DNA of 64,000 nt from Torreya grandis (lineage: Eukaryota; Streptophyta; Pinopsida; Cupressales; Taxaceae): contig JARHVA010005354.1 in the NCBI GenBank assembly GCA_037957365.1, positions 1,118,501 to 1,182,500 on the forward strand. The letters are read 5' to 3'. Within the stretch, counting starts at the first letter, position 1. Each line of letters opens with the position of its first letter. Positions 1-17,290 of the stretch are shown piece by piece. Made by a program: the position numbers and the translations under genes. Below the pieces are notes generated by a model that searched no databases, was not told where the DNA came from, and saw nothing but the letters and a program-made list of their open reading frames with translations.

Positions 1-284
1 ACTGCTCAAGGGAGATTGTAGGTGATTACAAGTTGGTCAAGGTAGATTGAAAACCAAGAAGGCTTGAGGAGAGATAAAGAGATAAAAAATATCATTGATC
101 CAAGGAGATAGCTTGGATGAGGATGGAACAAGGAGGAAAAGACTTTCTTAAATAAGATCAAGGTGGAAAAGACTTTCTTAAGGTGAAGCAAGGTGAAACA
201 CACTTGCTTAGAAGAATACAACTAGCTAATATGAAGGACTAGCTGAGATAAGAAGAAAAAGGTGAGATACTTTTAGTTGAGTAG

Positions 285-824
285 GTAGAAATAGTTTTTT
301 CAAGTTTAGAAAATAATTTATCATGCATAAAAAATAATGAGAGTTTAGATTACTTTGTTGAGAAAGAGAGCATGTTGAGAGCATTGTCCATGGAAAAGGA
401 AGTCATTGATCAGGTACAATAGAAAGAAGAGGATAAAAAGGTTGAAAAAAATGATAGTTTTAAAAGAGAGAAGAAGAAACAAGCAACAACACAACAAATA
501 ATAGAACCCAGTATAAAGAGAATAGGTGTACAAATACAAGAAAGTGGATGCCCAGAAGACAAGGAGAAGATTATTTTCATTAACTTGTGTGTTTCATGTG
601 TAATATGGTTGAAGGACAAGAATCAAGTGTTGAAGATGATCAAGTTGAAGATCAAAGTGAAAAAGGATGACCTCAAAGGAGAGATCAAGAGAAATAAGAA
701 ACAAGGAGGATCCAACATAGGCAAGCACCACAAAGTTCTATGTCTCATAAATAGACCTCAGGATATAGGAGGAGATTCCATTATACAAGAAATGATGCAA
801 ATAACATCAAAGATCAATCACTTA
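285..824 (+). pseudogene. Unidentified decayed coding frame, Lys/Glu-rich
   Basis: One reading frame stays open from 285 to the stop at 825-827 except for a single TAG at 420-422, where CAG is the likely ancestral codon. It encodes about 180 residues rich in Lys, Glu, Gln and Ile. The first third looks helical (a run such as EKESMLRALSMEKEVIDQVQ just before the TAG). The middle is strongly basic and the end reads GGDSIIQEMMQITSKINHL. The frame closes upstream at another TAG (282-284), so the true start is lost. I recognise no family. The charged, helical composition resembles retroelement gag proteins or nuclear coiled-coil proteins, but no zinc knuckle or catalytic motif is visible. A shorter reading could start at a TTG near 585. 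It may be the end of an element that begins outside the window. Confidence 0.4.
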
Positions 825-1565
825 TAACTTTTAGGGAAAGTTTCCATTTTCTCCTCGGTAGTATGATGCATGAACATCACTACTTTCTTTATAAATGTTA
901 GTCTATTATATGTTTTGAGTCATTAGGTCTTTAGGAGTATGTAGAAGTCCATTTGAGGTGTTACATTGTTGACAAATGGGAATTGTGTCTTGGAAAGGAT
1001 TTTCCTTCCAAATTCATAATTTGAATTTTCAAATACCTATGAGTCTATACTCTTGTATAATGGAGTATTAAGTTGTAAATTAGCCTTAATACAGAAGCAA
1101 GGATGTGTCAACACACTACCTAGCTCATAGTAGTCATTTGATACATTTGGTTTTGTGGTGGTTAGGTAGTTTTGCTCTCCTAACGTACAAGGGAGTTACA
1201 AGTTAGTTATGAACCTTTTTTAATAAGTAGTCATTTTTTGTTTGAATCAAAAAATGTCATTCAAAATAGGAGAAGATAATTGGGTTGGATTCAAAGATGT
1301 AATGAATATAAAAAACCCAAGGTAAATGAGAAATATTTCTTGATTTTGTAATTCATTTGCAGACTTTGTTCTATCCTTTTATTCTTTGGTTTAGAAACTA
1401 ACTCATGAAGTGGATTCAAGTCTGTATCTGTAATATTGGGATGTATGTTGTTGATATCAAATTTTTATTATAAACTAATACATTAAGAATGAACACATGC
1501 TATGGTTAATAGAGTGAATACACAATACATTATTAGGTAAAATAACTCACATGTTCAAGGTTCTG
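825..1565. other. No gene seen
   Basis: AT-rich sequence with no coding frame, RNA gene or terminal repeat that I can support. Stops are dense in all frames. Confidence 0.5.
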
Positions 1566-1773
1566 TAATCTATGTCTTTAATGTCTGAGAAGACATCATT
1601 AAGGAAGGAATAGTGAAGCAAAGCCTTGGAAGCCTTTTATGGATATTGGTACATGTAATTTATGTATGTGAATAATGATTATATGGTTTTGTGAATAATC
1701 TACATTTTTAATGTTTGAGAAGACATCATTGAGGAAGGAATAGTGAAGCAAGGCCTTGGAAACCTTTTATGGA
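1566..1773 (+). repeat. Two direct repeats of about 78 bp, 130-bp period
   Basis: The block at 1566-1643 recurs at 1696-1773 with about nine substitutions. Both contain GAAGACATCATT, GGAAGGAATAGTGAAGCAA and CCTTGGA.ACCTTTTATGGA-like cores. About 52 bp of AT-rich sequence separates them and does not repeat clearly. Most differences are C/T or G/A, in line with decay across the window. It is probably a diverged tandem duplication inside an old element. I see no terminal repeats around it. Confidence 0.8.
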
Positions 1774-3284
1774 GACCCTATTTAGATGGTATTTTTTCCT
1801 ACTAAGACTGAGTAAGGGTTGGTTATGAGGTGAGATGTCGAGAAACATTAGTTTTCTCTATTTGAGGGAAATCCCATTATAAATGATTCTACAATTAATG
1901 TGAGATATCTTATTATGTTTCCATCTCTATTCATATATTACTCAGTACAAACCCTATAAGAAATTCTATTTTTAAATATAATCAATCATAGAATAGAATA
2001 AAGAACCTAAGAAGAGTAGTTACAGGTTTTGTGAGATGCATAAGGTGTCTTAGGAATGGATAGATCTTCTCCAATAGTCAGTATTTTGAAACACTAAAGA
2101 ATATTTGAAAACCTAATTCTAAACCCTACAACTATTCCAAGTGCATAGAAAAAGCAATAACCAAAATTACTAATGGAATAAAGGACTAGAAAAATAAATA
2201 TAGAGCATGGATACTAATGTGTATAAGATTTCATGGAGACCAATAAATAGATAATAAAGTCGATAAATCCCAAATTGGAAGGTTAAGAATTCAATATTGA
2301 CAAGAAAACTCTTGTAGATTGTAACATGGTCATAGTGAGACCTAAAGTGTTATAAGAATATTGAACAAAGGTGATGAACTAAGCATTTATTAATTTGAGG
2401 AGGTGTGAAATCATTATACATACCTAAACTATTTTTTGAAGTCACTATAAACCATTTATAGTTCAAAAAATCCCAAATTGTAATCTCTCCAACACTTCAA
2501 TCCACTGTTAACCCTATGATTAGGGTTTGGAACCAAATTACCTTTTTACAAATATTTAACTAGTGGAATTTCATCAATTTTTGTGTTTAGACCAATTTCC
2601 ATGATTGTTAACAAATTTTGAGATTGGTTAACTATTTAAGTACGTATTCATACAAGTATAGGAGTCTATGTGTCGAAGGATGTAAGAAAGGCCTAATAAA
2701 ACCTAAAAAAGAACAAAACATGTCTATAAAAGTGGTTTGTAAGTAGAATTATGCCTTAGAGATACATGGAGAGATGTAAAATGGAAAAGGGTATCTGAAA
2801 CAATGAATAGATTCTCATAATAACATTGTACAATTCCATATAAAGGAAGTATGCCTTAAAAGAGGCTATTAGCTTAAAGGATAAGGTGAGCAGAGTTATG
2901 TAAGGAGTAATAAAATTGATATGTGAAGTTTTTTCTTAAATATATAAGTTATAAATATGTTGAATAGCATGTGTAAAGTGTCTATAACCTCAAACTAATA
3001 ATTTGAACATCATAACATTGCATGAAGATTGAATCAATGAGTCATTGACAAAGAAGAGTGTCTTCGAACAAAAGTAAGTGAGAGAAAGTGTTTGTGTAAC
3101 CTCTACATCATTAGGCCTGATTAGATGGTTTTAAAAAATCACATCACACTTGATAAATCTAGTTGGTGGAACAAGATCATGATCTATAAATTTAACTCTT
3201 TATTGGGAAATAAAGAGAGTAGATCAGGACACCAACCAAAATTTTAACGTATGCTTTTATAAATACCCCAAGGAAGGATCATTA
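1774..3284. other. No gene seen
   Basis: AT-rich, stop-dense DNA on both strands. I see no recognisable domain, LTR edge or microsatellite. Confidence 0.5.
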
Positions 3285-4356
3285 ATGGTTTTCACCATAT
3301 ACCATCAGAAGAAAATCAACTCCTTAATTTATGATTACTATCGCATACCCCTATGTTTTTCCCCTTACATTAAATACTTTTCTATCAGCTTCCACCTTAA
3401 TTTAATGCTTCCATCCTCCTCAAACCCCAAAGTTAAACCCAAGTATAGAGATATCTTGTTTCCAAAAGGCTTGACTCAATTCAAGCATTATAATGAGGTG
3501 TTCAAAGATATCAAATAGGTACCCGTGGACTCAAGTTTTGATAATGATGAGTAAGTCAAGTTTAAAAATTCCCTTTGAGCTTATAAGAAGTTTAGTCTTC
3601 ACAGGGCTACAACCAAACCTGAAATGTTTCCCCTACGATGACTTGTTCAAAAATATACTCCTCACTACCAGGAAAATAAATGATAGATTCCATGATTGGG
3701 TTTGGTCGACCAATTCCTAACACCATATTTCCATCTCTGAAAACACCTATAAAGCATATTACTCTCTCTTGGATTTCACCTTTTCATATGATGTAGTAAT
3801 GATGTAGACTTGGATTGGCACTTTTTAAATTTATGAGGTCCTGAAATATTGGGATGAGAATCTAGATGCCATGTGGGTGAGCTCAGAGGACATCCATGCA
3901 TACAAAGTCTACACCTTTTAGGAGGAGGTTCAAGTGGCTATGATTTTACTGAACAAACTATTCAAAACCTCAGACTACCTACATGTCAATGAATTATAGG
4001 TGCCCCTCCTCCACATGATTTTCACTAGATCTAAGGTTCCAAACATGGGAGGACTAATCAACTTAAATTTTGTCAATGCCAAAGTAGATGCCCAAGCAAG
4101 TAATAAATTATACATGATGAGTTATCTCATAGATGTAGTCTATAGGACACTCACATTCAAGCCATCTTCTTTTCTTTCATGGGTTTTAGGGGGCTTAACA
4201 GTCCATGTAATCATTTATAAACTATATGGCCACTAGTATAGGAACCATATTCAAGATATATGTGAGTACTTATACCTAGTGGTATACAACACAATCAACA
4301 AGGTGTTGGATGGTAGAGCCTGAAATTATTATAATGCACAGTTCCTGATAGGGGGA
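3285..4356 (+). pseudogene. Unidentified decayed coding region, first part
   Basis: This stretch is coding-like but frame-broken. An initial frame (3285-3518) reads FSISFHLNLMLPSSS and KYRDILFPKGLTQFKHYNEV. After about 3500 the better frame is shifted and runs through 4236. It includes TTRKINDRFHDWVWSTNS and, at 4000-4236, FVNAKVDAQASNKLYMMSYL followed by IDVVYRTLTFKPSSFLSWVL. In-frame stops are few and mostly TAG/TAA, compatible with C-to-T loss of CAG/CAA codons. It appears to continue beyond the LTR-like block at 4357-4725 into the next feature. I cannot name the family: no retroviral catalytic motif is present, and the aromatic/hydrophobic pattern only loosely recalls plant transposon-associated proteins. 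Treat it as an unidentified element-borne gene relic. Confidence 0.4.
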
Positions 4357-4725
4357 TGTTGGTGTTGCATTATAAAATATTGTAATTTCATAGTAAATTG
4401 AGACCATTCACTATTAGGTCACATATCTAATGGTAAAAATTATATTTGTGTATTTTTTTCCTATCATGTAACCCTCCTTTGATATGAGGGCATTGTAATC
4501 ATGATGGCATAATGTGTGTTAGTGAAGATGATATTGCAGTGGATGTATTGTAGATTTTTCCCTTCATTTTGTTGGACTGAATAATAAAAAATATTGGTTG
4601 TTTCTATGTGGAAATATCCTATATTCGGTGAACCAAATTAAATTTATCTATATTGTGTTATATTTTATGTATTTTATTTCTATCTTTAATTCATTAATAT
4701 TTATCTGTGTTGTATATTTTTAACA
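4357..4725 (+). mobile_element. LTR-like block, TGTTGG...AACA, 369 bp
   Basis: The block starts TGTTGGTGTTGCATTATAAA right after a purine run (GATAGGGGGA), and it ends ...TATATTTTTAACA. TG...CA ends with an adjacent polypurine tract are the classical layout of a 3' LTR on the plus strand, and 369 bp is a usual copia LTR size. Coding-like sequence lies on both sides, so it could instead be a solo LTR inserted in the relic. I see no 5-bp target duplication: the flanks are GGGGA and CAAGG. No second copy was found in the window. Its status is tentative. Confidence 0.35.
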
Positions 4726-7545
4726 CAAGGCCCCAATGCCATGTTTATCATGTGAAATCAGAGAGTATAATTCATCCATTAATGACTACAGGTACTTCTA
4801 GGAGGACACTATGATTTGAGTCAAGGGCATTCTTAAGTAGCCCCACCACCTACCATACCGCATCTTGGACCACCTGGCAAAGTAGGATAAATTATCAATT
4901 ATGGGAAGATGTTTTTGTATTTTACATTAGCTAGTAGTAGAAGGCATGCCCATTACTCCCAGTTAACATTCATCACCATGTATACAAGGCCTTCCCTCCC
5001 TTTTAAAAAATGGTAACTATTCAAGTTTCCTTTGCTCTAGGGAGAATCTAACTCTGACATTAGGACCCAAAGGGCATGATCAAGTCTCATTTGGTGAGGT
5101 ATTTGACTCACCTCAACATTAATTACAAGTATTTATTAGAGGATGATGATGAACTATACTTATATGTTTCCTATGACTAAAAGGTATTAGCTTGAATAAT
5201 GGCATGTAAGAAGAAGAAGGAAAATAAGGTCTAATTGAGTCCATCGATGGCCCCTACTTGACCTACTTATTTCATAAAGGATGTCACCCTAACTCCTCTT
5301 ACAATTTTGTAAAGGATTTTATAAGATATTATTCCACCTTCTCCTCCATAAATTCTTACTCCTTGTGCCTTGGATCCACCTCCTCCTCATCTATAAGTGT
5401 TTGTGACTCATGCCCTGACTCCACCTCCTCCTATAAAAAATCTAAAAATTTATACATAGCTAGGCTAGAAATATGTAACTTGATGTCAGGTAACCTAATC
5501 ACAAGTGGATCCACCATTAGTACCTCAGTCCTAAGCTACGCACACTTTGAGGTTCAATGTCAACAATAGCCTAGAGGCAAGCTGAGATCAAGGCTCCCAT
5601 AAAGCATTGATGTTGATCCCTACCCTCACTCCCACCACTTTCTAGGTTCCTCCCCTCACTCTCATCACTTTTCAAGTCCTCATGGTGCCACTCAATTTTT
5701 CCCCTTCCAAAAGATACCCAAGTGGTGCCTCCTCTCTTCCATATTATTCCCCTTCCACTATTCACCTAGGTATCCTTGGCCTCAATCCTCCCAAGCATCC
5801 TCACTTATTCATTTACCTCTACACCATCCATTACCCAACCCAAACTCCCCTCAATAAATCCATTCAATATGCCTCAAATCTAGGTATCTATAGGTGCACC
5901 TATTTTGGCATACAAAATTGTAATCTTTAAGAATGCATCTCAAGTGGCCAAAACCATCCTAACACCCAATTTGGTCATCTTGGTGTTTTCTTCATCATTC
6001 TAACAAGCTTCATAATTATCTCCTAAATATCCTACCATCTCTATGAGTTATACCACAACACTTGAGGTTGACTCAAGTAAAATAGCCAAGAAGAATCAAA
6101 AGGTGACTAACCCTTAGGCTTTAATCCATACACCTTCTAACCCAACCCATCCTCCTCTACCAACCTCTATGGTACCTCTAGCACCAGCCATGATAGCTCT
6201 ATGGATTTTTCCCCACTTCCCTCTTTCTATCACCCTAGGTGCCCAAGGATTTGGTTTAAACTAGTCAATCTCTTTCCTTTTGATGAATACCCCTCTTTTG
6301 ATTCATTACCCCTTAGGTGGGCATGAACCAAGAATAGTGGTAGGAAAAAATGTTCCTATGGCTCTCACCCTTCATTCTTCCTCCCTTCACTTTTATCCCC
6401 CTCCTCATCCACTACTTTCCTCATTCACAACTTCCACTTCCTCCATCTCTACCACCCCTACAACACCTCCCAAAACCTAGTGGATGGTCCCAATGTTAAA
6501 AGCACTGGAGATGATAATCTAAGGTGACCCAGATGTGTAGTGGATTTTTAACCATGCCATGGGGAACATGAAGAGGGACATCATGTAAAAATTCATCCAA
6601 GAGGGGAGCTTGATGGTTTGTCAGACCCAACAAATTTTTGTATCCCTAATCAAAGTGAGGACATCCACTGGGGAGGAAAATATATCTAAAGACCCACTCT
6701 CTATTCCTTAGGAAACCCATGACATGTTAGAGAAGCTCCTCAAGGATATGCAAAGTTAGGTTCAGATCCTAAAGGCCTATGTGAAGAACTCCCTCCCCAC
6801 TAGGGTAATTGGATAGGTCAAGGATTCCCTCTTACTACTTATCAATTCGAGGGAAGGGGGTGGAAATTATGGTAGAGAACAATGTGTTCATCTAATAGAC
6901 TTATGTTTATCTGTAGAGGATCATAGAGATTGATGAGAAATGTGAGAATCTCTTGGTGATAGGAAATGAAGGATTTTTTTTAGATTTGAAATTGATGCCC
7001 ACCTCAGACTTAGGGATATATCAAATTTACATCAAGAAGATGAAAATGGCTATGAAGGAATGGATGACTATGGCTCAAACCATGGTAGGACCCTTAGAAT
7101 ATAGTAGGAAGTAGATATTGACATGCTTTAATGAAGCTAATATCTTTATGTTGTTCCACTTGAATGGAACCTTCCTAGACAAGGGAGCGTTTGGATTCCA
7201 ATTGGGTTACTTTTACCATGTCATGAGGGAAATGGTCACTATGGTAAATAAGGAAGTAGACTGAGAGTTATTGATATTTCAACGCAATCTATGACTAACA
7301 TTTGTTAGGTGTTTGAAGTCCAAGTGTCAATGGAATATCCCTTCTAGGTGTATCAAAGAATGATGACCTAAGCCAAGGAAATATTCAGATAACCCCCATT
7401 AAATGTCATGAATATGGACTAATATTTTAACCTTATGACAAATATGTTAGAAACTAAGAATGCAAGGTCAAATTAGTTAGGAGCTAAATCCTCATAACTG
7501 CCACCATATATCAATTGAGTGGTCCCCCCACAGATCTTTTTGATG
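4726..7545 (+). pseudogene. Unidentified decayed coding region, second part (Pro/Ser-rich middle)
   Basis: Coding-like sequence resumes right after the LTR-like block (KAPMPCLSCEIREYNSS...). It passes an acidic/basic stretch near 5130-5225 (LLEDDDELYLYVSYD, then KKKKENKV). The long middle (about 5250-6480) is rich in Pro, Ser, Thr and His. The C-terminal part (about 6490-7500) reads FNHAMGNMKRDIM, LKAYVKNSLPTRVIG and LLLLINSREGGGNYG. Stops are mostly TAG/TAA where CAG/CAA is likely, plus several frameshifts. The order (structured N-part, proline-rich linker, helical C-part) suggests one large protein of an old element rather than several genes. No RT, integrase, protease or transposase motif is visible. 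I cannot name it. Confidence 0.4.
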
Positions 7546-8329
7546 GCTTAGAAGATTTTTATTGTTTTTATTTTTTTAATTATGTTTATAACTACCATGA
7601 GTGTCCATCATGGACTAGGATTGTAATATCACACTATTTACAGTAAAAACTTATCTATAAAAGACAGTCACATTATAGTTAAAAGGTCAACTAAATTTCA
7701 CCTAAAATTTCTATCAAATTTAAGCTAGGATTTCACTTGGTTTCTCCTTCACCCCTTTAGACTATAAAAGTTAGCCATGATTGATATTGTTGTAACAACA
7801 CTTATTTTTAATGAATGCAATTTCAATTTTCTATAAAATGATCATTTTACGTTTTAAATTATCTTTCATCTCCATTCTAAATGATTGTTAATTTTAAATT
7901 AATTGGATACCACATTGTCATTAAATTTATGCCATGGTTATAATTTTATTCTCTATTATAATCACTTTGTGAACTCTTTCATTCTTATTCTTAGGGTATT
8001 GATAATTTTGTGTGCAAGTGTGCAAGTTACTTTGTAGTTTTATGTGTGATCTATTATAAAATTTTATTATTGATAATTAGCAAGGGTTCATAATTAAGCC
8101 ACACAACATTATTTCCTCAAACTCTTCTTATTATGTATTTTTTATGGTAGAATTTTTGGTGAAACTCAATCCATAGTGGTATAAATATGTTAAGGGCACT
8201 CAGTTTGATGGTTAAAACATTAATTTAATTTTAAATATAGAAGCACTCTTTACTACCTTACTCCCCACTCTCTTTTTGATGTTTATTTTTAAATATTTAA
8301 CTACCCCTTCCCTTGTGTTTAAAAATCAA
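7546..8329. other. AT-rich non-coding stretch
   Basis: Follows the coding relic. It contains ACTATAAAAG near 7760, which looks like a TATA box, and an AATG-rich stretch, so it may be a decayed LTR or 3' region of the preceding element. I see no second copy in the window and no clear TG...CA edges. Confidence 0.3.
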
Positions 8330-8590
8330 ATGAGAATCATGTACGAGCATCAATAACAACTCTAGACAATTATACCTTTAACCAAGAATCCTATATTAGA
8401 CTTATGGTGGTAGCACTACATGTCTTGGAGATTATTTCATATAGACTCCATAGTGAATTCAAATACATACAACCATGCCTTGGGATGATCCCAAATCAGT
8501 CCTAAAATAGAGGACAAAATTCCATCATTGGTCCCATCTTCCTCTTTGGGAATACCCAATCTCATGGGTATTTCATGAACTAGATTTTGG
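8330..8590 (-). pseudogene. Short decayed coding fragment of unknown family
   Basis: On the minus strand a frame of about 50 codons is open (LVQNLVHEIPMRLGIPKEED, then LIWDHPKAWLYVFEF). It continues past a TGA with further coding-like residues. It abuts the gag piece of the chromovirus copy at about 8600 but is not similar to the matching part of the other copy (18.2-18.4 kb). The copies therefore diverge here, and this may be a separate element against which the tandem copy is truncated. Confidence 0.3.
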
Positions 8591-8599
8591 ACCAAGTAG

Positions 8600-9352
8600 T
8601 AGACATCATGCATCAATAATTATTTAAAATCAAGTTTTAATTTATTCACCTTAGTTTATTCATCATTAATTTAGTTCACATGACATGGTAGGTTCAAAAG
8701 TATATTCTCGTATTTAGTGACTGTCATGTTATCTTATTTTAATAATTGAAAAACAATAATTTTTATTCCTTAAAATTATCACTCAAGTACCTCTTGCATA
8801 AAATCCTTTAAAATATATCCCAAGAGAGAGTCATGGGTTTATAACCTTCCAATTCATATAGATGATTCCTCCACATGGATGTAGGACCTACCAATCGATA
8901 ATACACCACCCTTGCTTTCACATTATAAGGCATGTTGTGCAGATTAAAATATTTATGCATGTAACTATCCATACATCAACTACATCACTAATTTATTATC
9001 CTAAAAAGGTTGGTGGAGGAAGTTTATTAAGTTATTTAATAATTAGATCAACTACTATCAATGTCAATTATTGAACTAAAGGTTATTCTACTTGATCATT
9101 ATCTTTCCCAAGAAAGTTTTCTTAGGGAGAAACAATATTTTTTAGCCTACGCTCTTAGGTATTGAGTTTCCCTTGAATAGAATTTAATTATATTAATATT
9201 CCATTCAATAATTCCTTAGTTATGTTACCATTAGTTGGGTTATCATTAGTTTCTTCATTTTTACTACCCATATTATTATTGGGAAGAGGATTAACTATAT
9301 TATCAAAGCTATGAGAATCCCTAATTCTACCCTCATTCATACCTCTACCCAT
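8600..9352 (-). pseudogene. gag: Chromovirus gag, N-terminal part (second internal copy)
   Basis: Minus-strand gag start region of a Ty3/gypsy element. The ATG at 9352 begins MGRGMNEGRIRDSHSFDN, then an Asn-rich linker (NIVNPLPNNNMGSKNEETND). The conserved capsid part follows down to about 8600. Nucleotides 8690-9175 are clearly homologous to 18430-18915, the gag of the main element. Shared landmarks include the segments around GTCATGGGTT.ATAACCTTCCAAT, CCTAAAAAGGTTGGT and CCTACGCTCTT. The leader between ATG and PBS is about 150 bp, which is normal for the group. Many stops and shifts make it non-functional. It lies downstream (minus sense) of LTR 9514-14621, so that LTR acts as the 5' LTR for this truncated copy. 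Confidence 0.75.
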
Positions 9353-9500
9353 AGTACAATTAGGGTCACCCTAGTTAATATTGGGAATTAAGTGTCCCCT
9401 TTATCTTGTCCTATCTATCCTAAGAAATTCACAAATTAAAGTTTAAGGTAGGGTAGAGTTTAAAAATTAGCCCAAAGTTCCCCAGAGTTTTTAACCCTAG

Positions 9501-9512
9501 GATATGATACCA
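9501..9512 (-). promoter_or_regulatory. Primer-binding site, tRNA-iMet type
   Basis: Read on the minus strand the site is TGGTATCATATC, close to the canonical initiator-Met PBS TGGTATCAGAGC. It begins one nucleotide after the end of the LTR (TGTAATG... at 9514 in plus orientation). Initiator-Met priming is usual for plant chromoviruses. It fixes the element as minus-strand and marks the LTR edge. Confidence 0.7.
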
Positions 9513-9513
9513 A

Positions 9514-14621
<5,108 letters not shown>

Positions 14622-14632
14622 TCTTCTCCCAC
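14622..14632 (-). promoter_or_regulatory. Polypurine tract of chromovirus
   Basis: Minus-strand GTGGGAGAAGA directly precedes the LTR start TGTCATGA. This is the standard plus-strand primer site of Ty3/gypsy elements. It overlaps the end of the chromodomain-region coding frame. Confidence 0.65.
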
Positions 14633-14639
14633 ATAAAGA

Positions 14640-16075
14640 GGAGCCATCCCAATGACTATGTAAATAAATGAGGATATTACTCTCTAAAAATACTAAAACA
14701 TTCTCAATTAGCACTTTTTTCACTAAGTGGGTCCCATTGGACCAATATTTGTTGTATGTCCCTATTTCAAAACTTAATGTTTTGATTGTCTAGGATCCTA
14801 ATGGGTTCAATTATAATTTCTCCTCTTTCATAACCTGGAAGTTTTTATAATCCAAAATGTGAGTGAAGTTATAAATATACTTTCTAAGTAAAGTAACATG
14901 GAAAACATCATGAATCCTAGACAGAGGAGGAAGGGCCAATCGATAGGATACAAGACTAATATTTTTCATAACATCAAAAAGTCCAAAATAGTGCATAGCT
15001 AACTTAGATTAATTTCCAAACTTTATAAAACTTTTTTGTGGTCTAACTCTTAGAAAAAACCTTATCACCTAGATTGAATTCTTGAGTGGTTCTTTTCAAA
15101 TTTACATAAATCTTTTATCTATCAAAGGCTATTCTAAGATATTCCCTTATAAATGACATGTGATTATTATAATCTTATAGTATATTAGGCTGAAACATAG
15201 ATATGTTTTCTAAGTTCTTCCAACCTAGAGGATTTCTACATTTATTTCCATATAGAGATTCAAAAGGAGGCATTTTAATCACATAATGAGAAGTGTTATT
15301 ATAATAAAATTAAACCAAATAAAGGTAATATTCTAATTGGGATGTTGGTCCATGACATACATACATAGCATGTCTTCTACTACTTGGTTTAACCTCTTAA
15401 TTTGATAATCCTTTTTTAAGTGGTATGTAGAATTGAAATTCAAGTGGGTTTCAAAGGTTGTGGTCAAAGTGTACCAAAACATAGACTTGTACAATTTGTC
15501 TTGATATGAAATAATTAATTTTAACAAGTCATGTAGCTGAAAAACTTAAAAAAATCTTATTGAAAAAATATAAGCATCATTTATTACAATTAAAGCAATT
15601 AAATGACTTACCTTGGTTAAATTTTCAATTACAACAAGAATTATGTCATGTTTGTTGTGGGATTTAGGTAACCCAAAAATAAAATCAAGTGAGATTATAA
15701 CCCACTTGTCCTTTGGTGATTCATGTGGGTAAAAACAACCTTAGGATGGAAATACTTGGCCTCAACTCACTATCATTCTAAGTATTTATCCATGAAGGTA
15801 ACCACATAATGTTTCATTCCAACCCAAAAATAAAACTTTTTTAATTCATCTGTCATCTTAGTGACACTAGGATGAGCATAATGAGGTGTTTTATGCTTGT
15901 CTCTAAGAACATTAGTATAAGTCCCCATGTTTTGACCCTTAAATTCTTTTTTTTGCCTTAACATGCCATAAATTTCCACATAAAATTTTTCAAAACACTT
16001 TCCTATAATCTCATTAGCCAAAACTACTCTTACCTCATGGTAGTATTTATCCAAAAGTTGTTTTAACACAACATT
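14640..16075 (-). pseudogene. pol (INT): Chromovirus integrase with C-terminal chromodomain
   Basis: The N-terminal zinc-binding region (about 16069-15773) reads DKHKTPHYAHPSVTKMTDEL and FYFWVGMKHYV, matching the H-H...W.GM pattern of gypsy integrases. The catalytic core is visible at 15527-15333 (FNSTYHLKKDYQIKRLNQVV, then EDMLCMYVMDQ), equal to the segment after the second acidic catalytic residue. The C-terminal GPF/Y-like module at 14996-14811 reads YRLALPPLSRIHDVFHVTLL. It is followed at about 14830-14640 by a chromodomain ([32 protein letters not shown]). The chromodomain identifies a chromovirus; such domains direct integration to heterochromatin. The frame is broken by many stops and shifts, so the protein is dead. 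The end abuts the PPT. Confidence 0.88.
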
Positions 16076-16089
16076 TCTAAAATCAAACC

Positions 16090-16500
16090 CAACAACATAA
16101 ATGGAAAAAAGGTATGTGCGTCATCTAAGTGCATAAAACACATTATTTTATTTTTCATTGACATATAAAATGTCCATGTCAAATTTTCTCATAAATTCTA
16201 GCCATCTACACTATAATGCATTTAGATCCTCCTAGGAAAACAAATGCTCTAGGCTACAATGATTAGATTTCACCTTGAAATGTTTTCCCAATAAAAAATG
16301 TTTCCACTATTTCAATGGATTTACTATAGAAGTATTCTCCATGTCATACATAAGATAGTTCTTTTCATGTTCCTTAAGATTTTATTACTCATAATCTACC
16401 AGTTTACCATCTTGGGTTAAATTGCCACACAAGCCTTCCTTGAAATCATCTTCATAAACCTCAAAATTATGTTTAGATATAGTACAAAAATTATGGGTGT
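16090..16500 (-). pseudogene. pol (RH): Chromovirus RNase H domain
   Basis: The minus strand reads FKEGLCGNLTQDGKLVDYE, then LKEHEKNYLMYDMENTS and WKHFLLGKHFKV. These are recognisable as the Ty3/gypsy RNase H pattern (Asp-Ala-Ser start, LxxHExNY, aspartate in the D-x-E position, W.HYL.G). The leading catalytic aspartate segment is altered (YEDDF). The following tether reads CRWLEFMRKFDMDILYVNEK, as usual between RNase H and integrase. Stop codons interrupt it several times. Its order between RT and integrase matches a Ty3/gypsy pol. Confidence 0.8.
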
Positions 16501-16829
16501 TATATTAAATAACACCTTAGGATTTTTAAATAACTCTTCATAGATGGGTGATCACACAAATTTATATAACTTGCACTGCAAGGAAGTTATGGGGTTGAAT
16601 AAACTAGGAAACTTTCCATAAACTATAGTAGTAGCTCACTAATCCCATAAAATTGTGTGCTTTGTGCATGATAGTAGAATTAGGTCACTCCTATATTGCT
16701 TTGATATTGGCTATATCAATAAAAATACCTTCTTTATAAATTAATACTAAAGATAATGGACCTTAGTCTATAATAAAGTACATTAGATAACTTTCCAAAC
16801 ATTCTTAACCTCTACAAAACTAGTTTTAG

Positions 16830-17290
16830 ATGTTGTTCATACTCAACTATATTTTTAGAGTAAATAAAAATATTATAAAGGAAAAACATCACAAAATTAT
16901 CTACAAAATCCATGAAAACACCATCCATCAAGTTCATAAAATATGTAGGTTCATTAATGAGCCCAAAATTAATCATAGTAAACTATTAGTGACCATAACG
17001 AGTCTAACAAGTTGTTTTGTGAATGTCTTCCTCCTTGATTCACAATTGATGGTAGCTTGATCTTAAATCAATCTTGGAGAAGACAATATCTCACTTTATT
17101 TAATCAAATAATTTGTCTATCTTTGGTAATTGATCATGTTTATTGATCATCACTTTGTTAAACACCTTATAGTATACACAAAGTCTTATGGTTTTGTCCT
17201 TCACAAAGATAACTAGAGCACCCCAAGGAGATACACTTGGCCTTATACACCCATTTTAAATTAATTCTTATAGCTAAAACTTAAGTTCCT
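16830..17290 (-). pseudogene. pol (RT): Chromovirus reverse transcriptase core
   Basis: RT blocks appear in order: [12 protein letters not shown], then [53 protein letters not shown] and FGLINEPTYFMNLMDGVF. The YxDD-equivalent segment reads FFLYNIFIYSKN. The two catalytic aspartates of the usual IDDILIYS motif have become Tyr-Asn, so the enzyme would be inactive even without the stops. Frame stops (for example in FD*IK*D and QL*IKEED) are TAA/TAG/TGA from probable CAA/CAG/CGA codons. The domain lies between protease and RNase H, as in Ty3/gypsy pol. Confidence 0.9.

Noticed and set aside
4357..4725. Intron interpretation of the block between two coding-like parts
   Set aside because: Edges are TGTTGG and AACA with an adjacent polypurine run, not GT...AG; an LTR-like reading fits better, although no target duplication was found.
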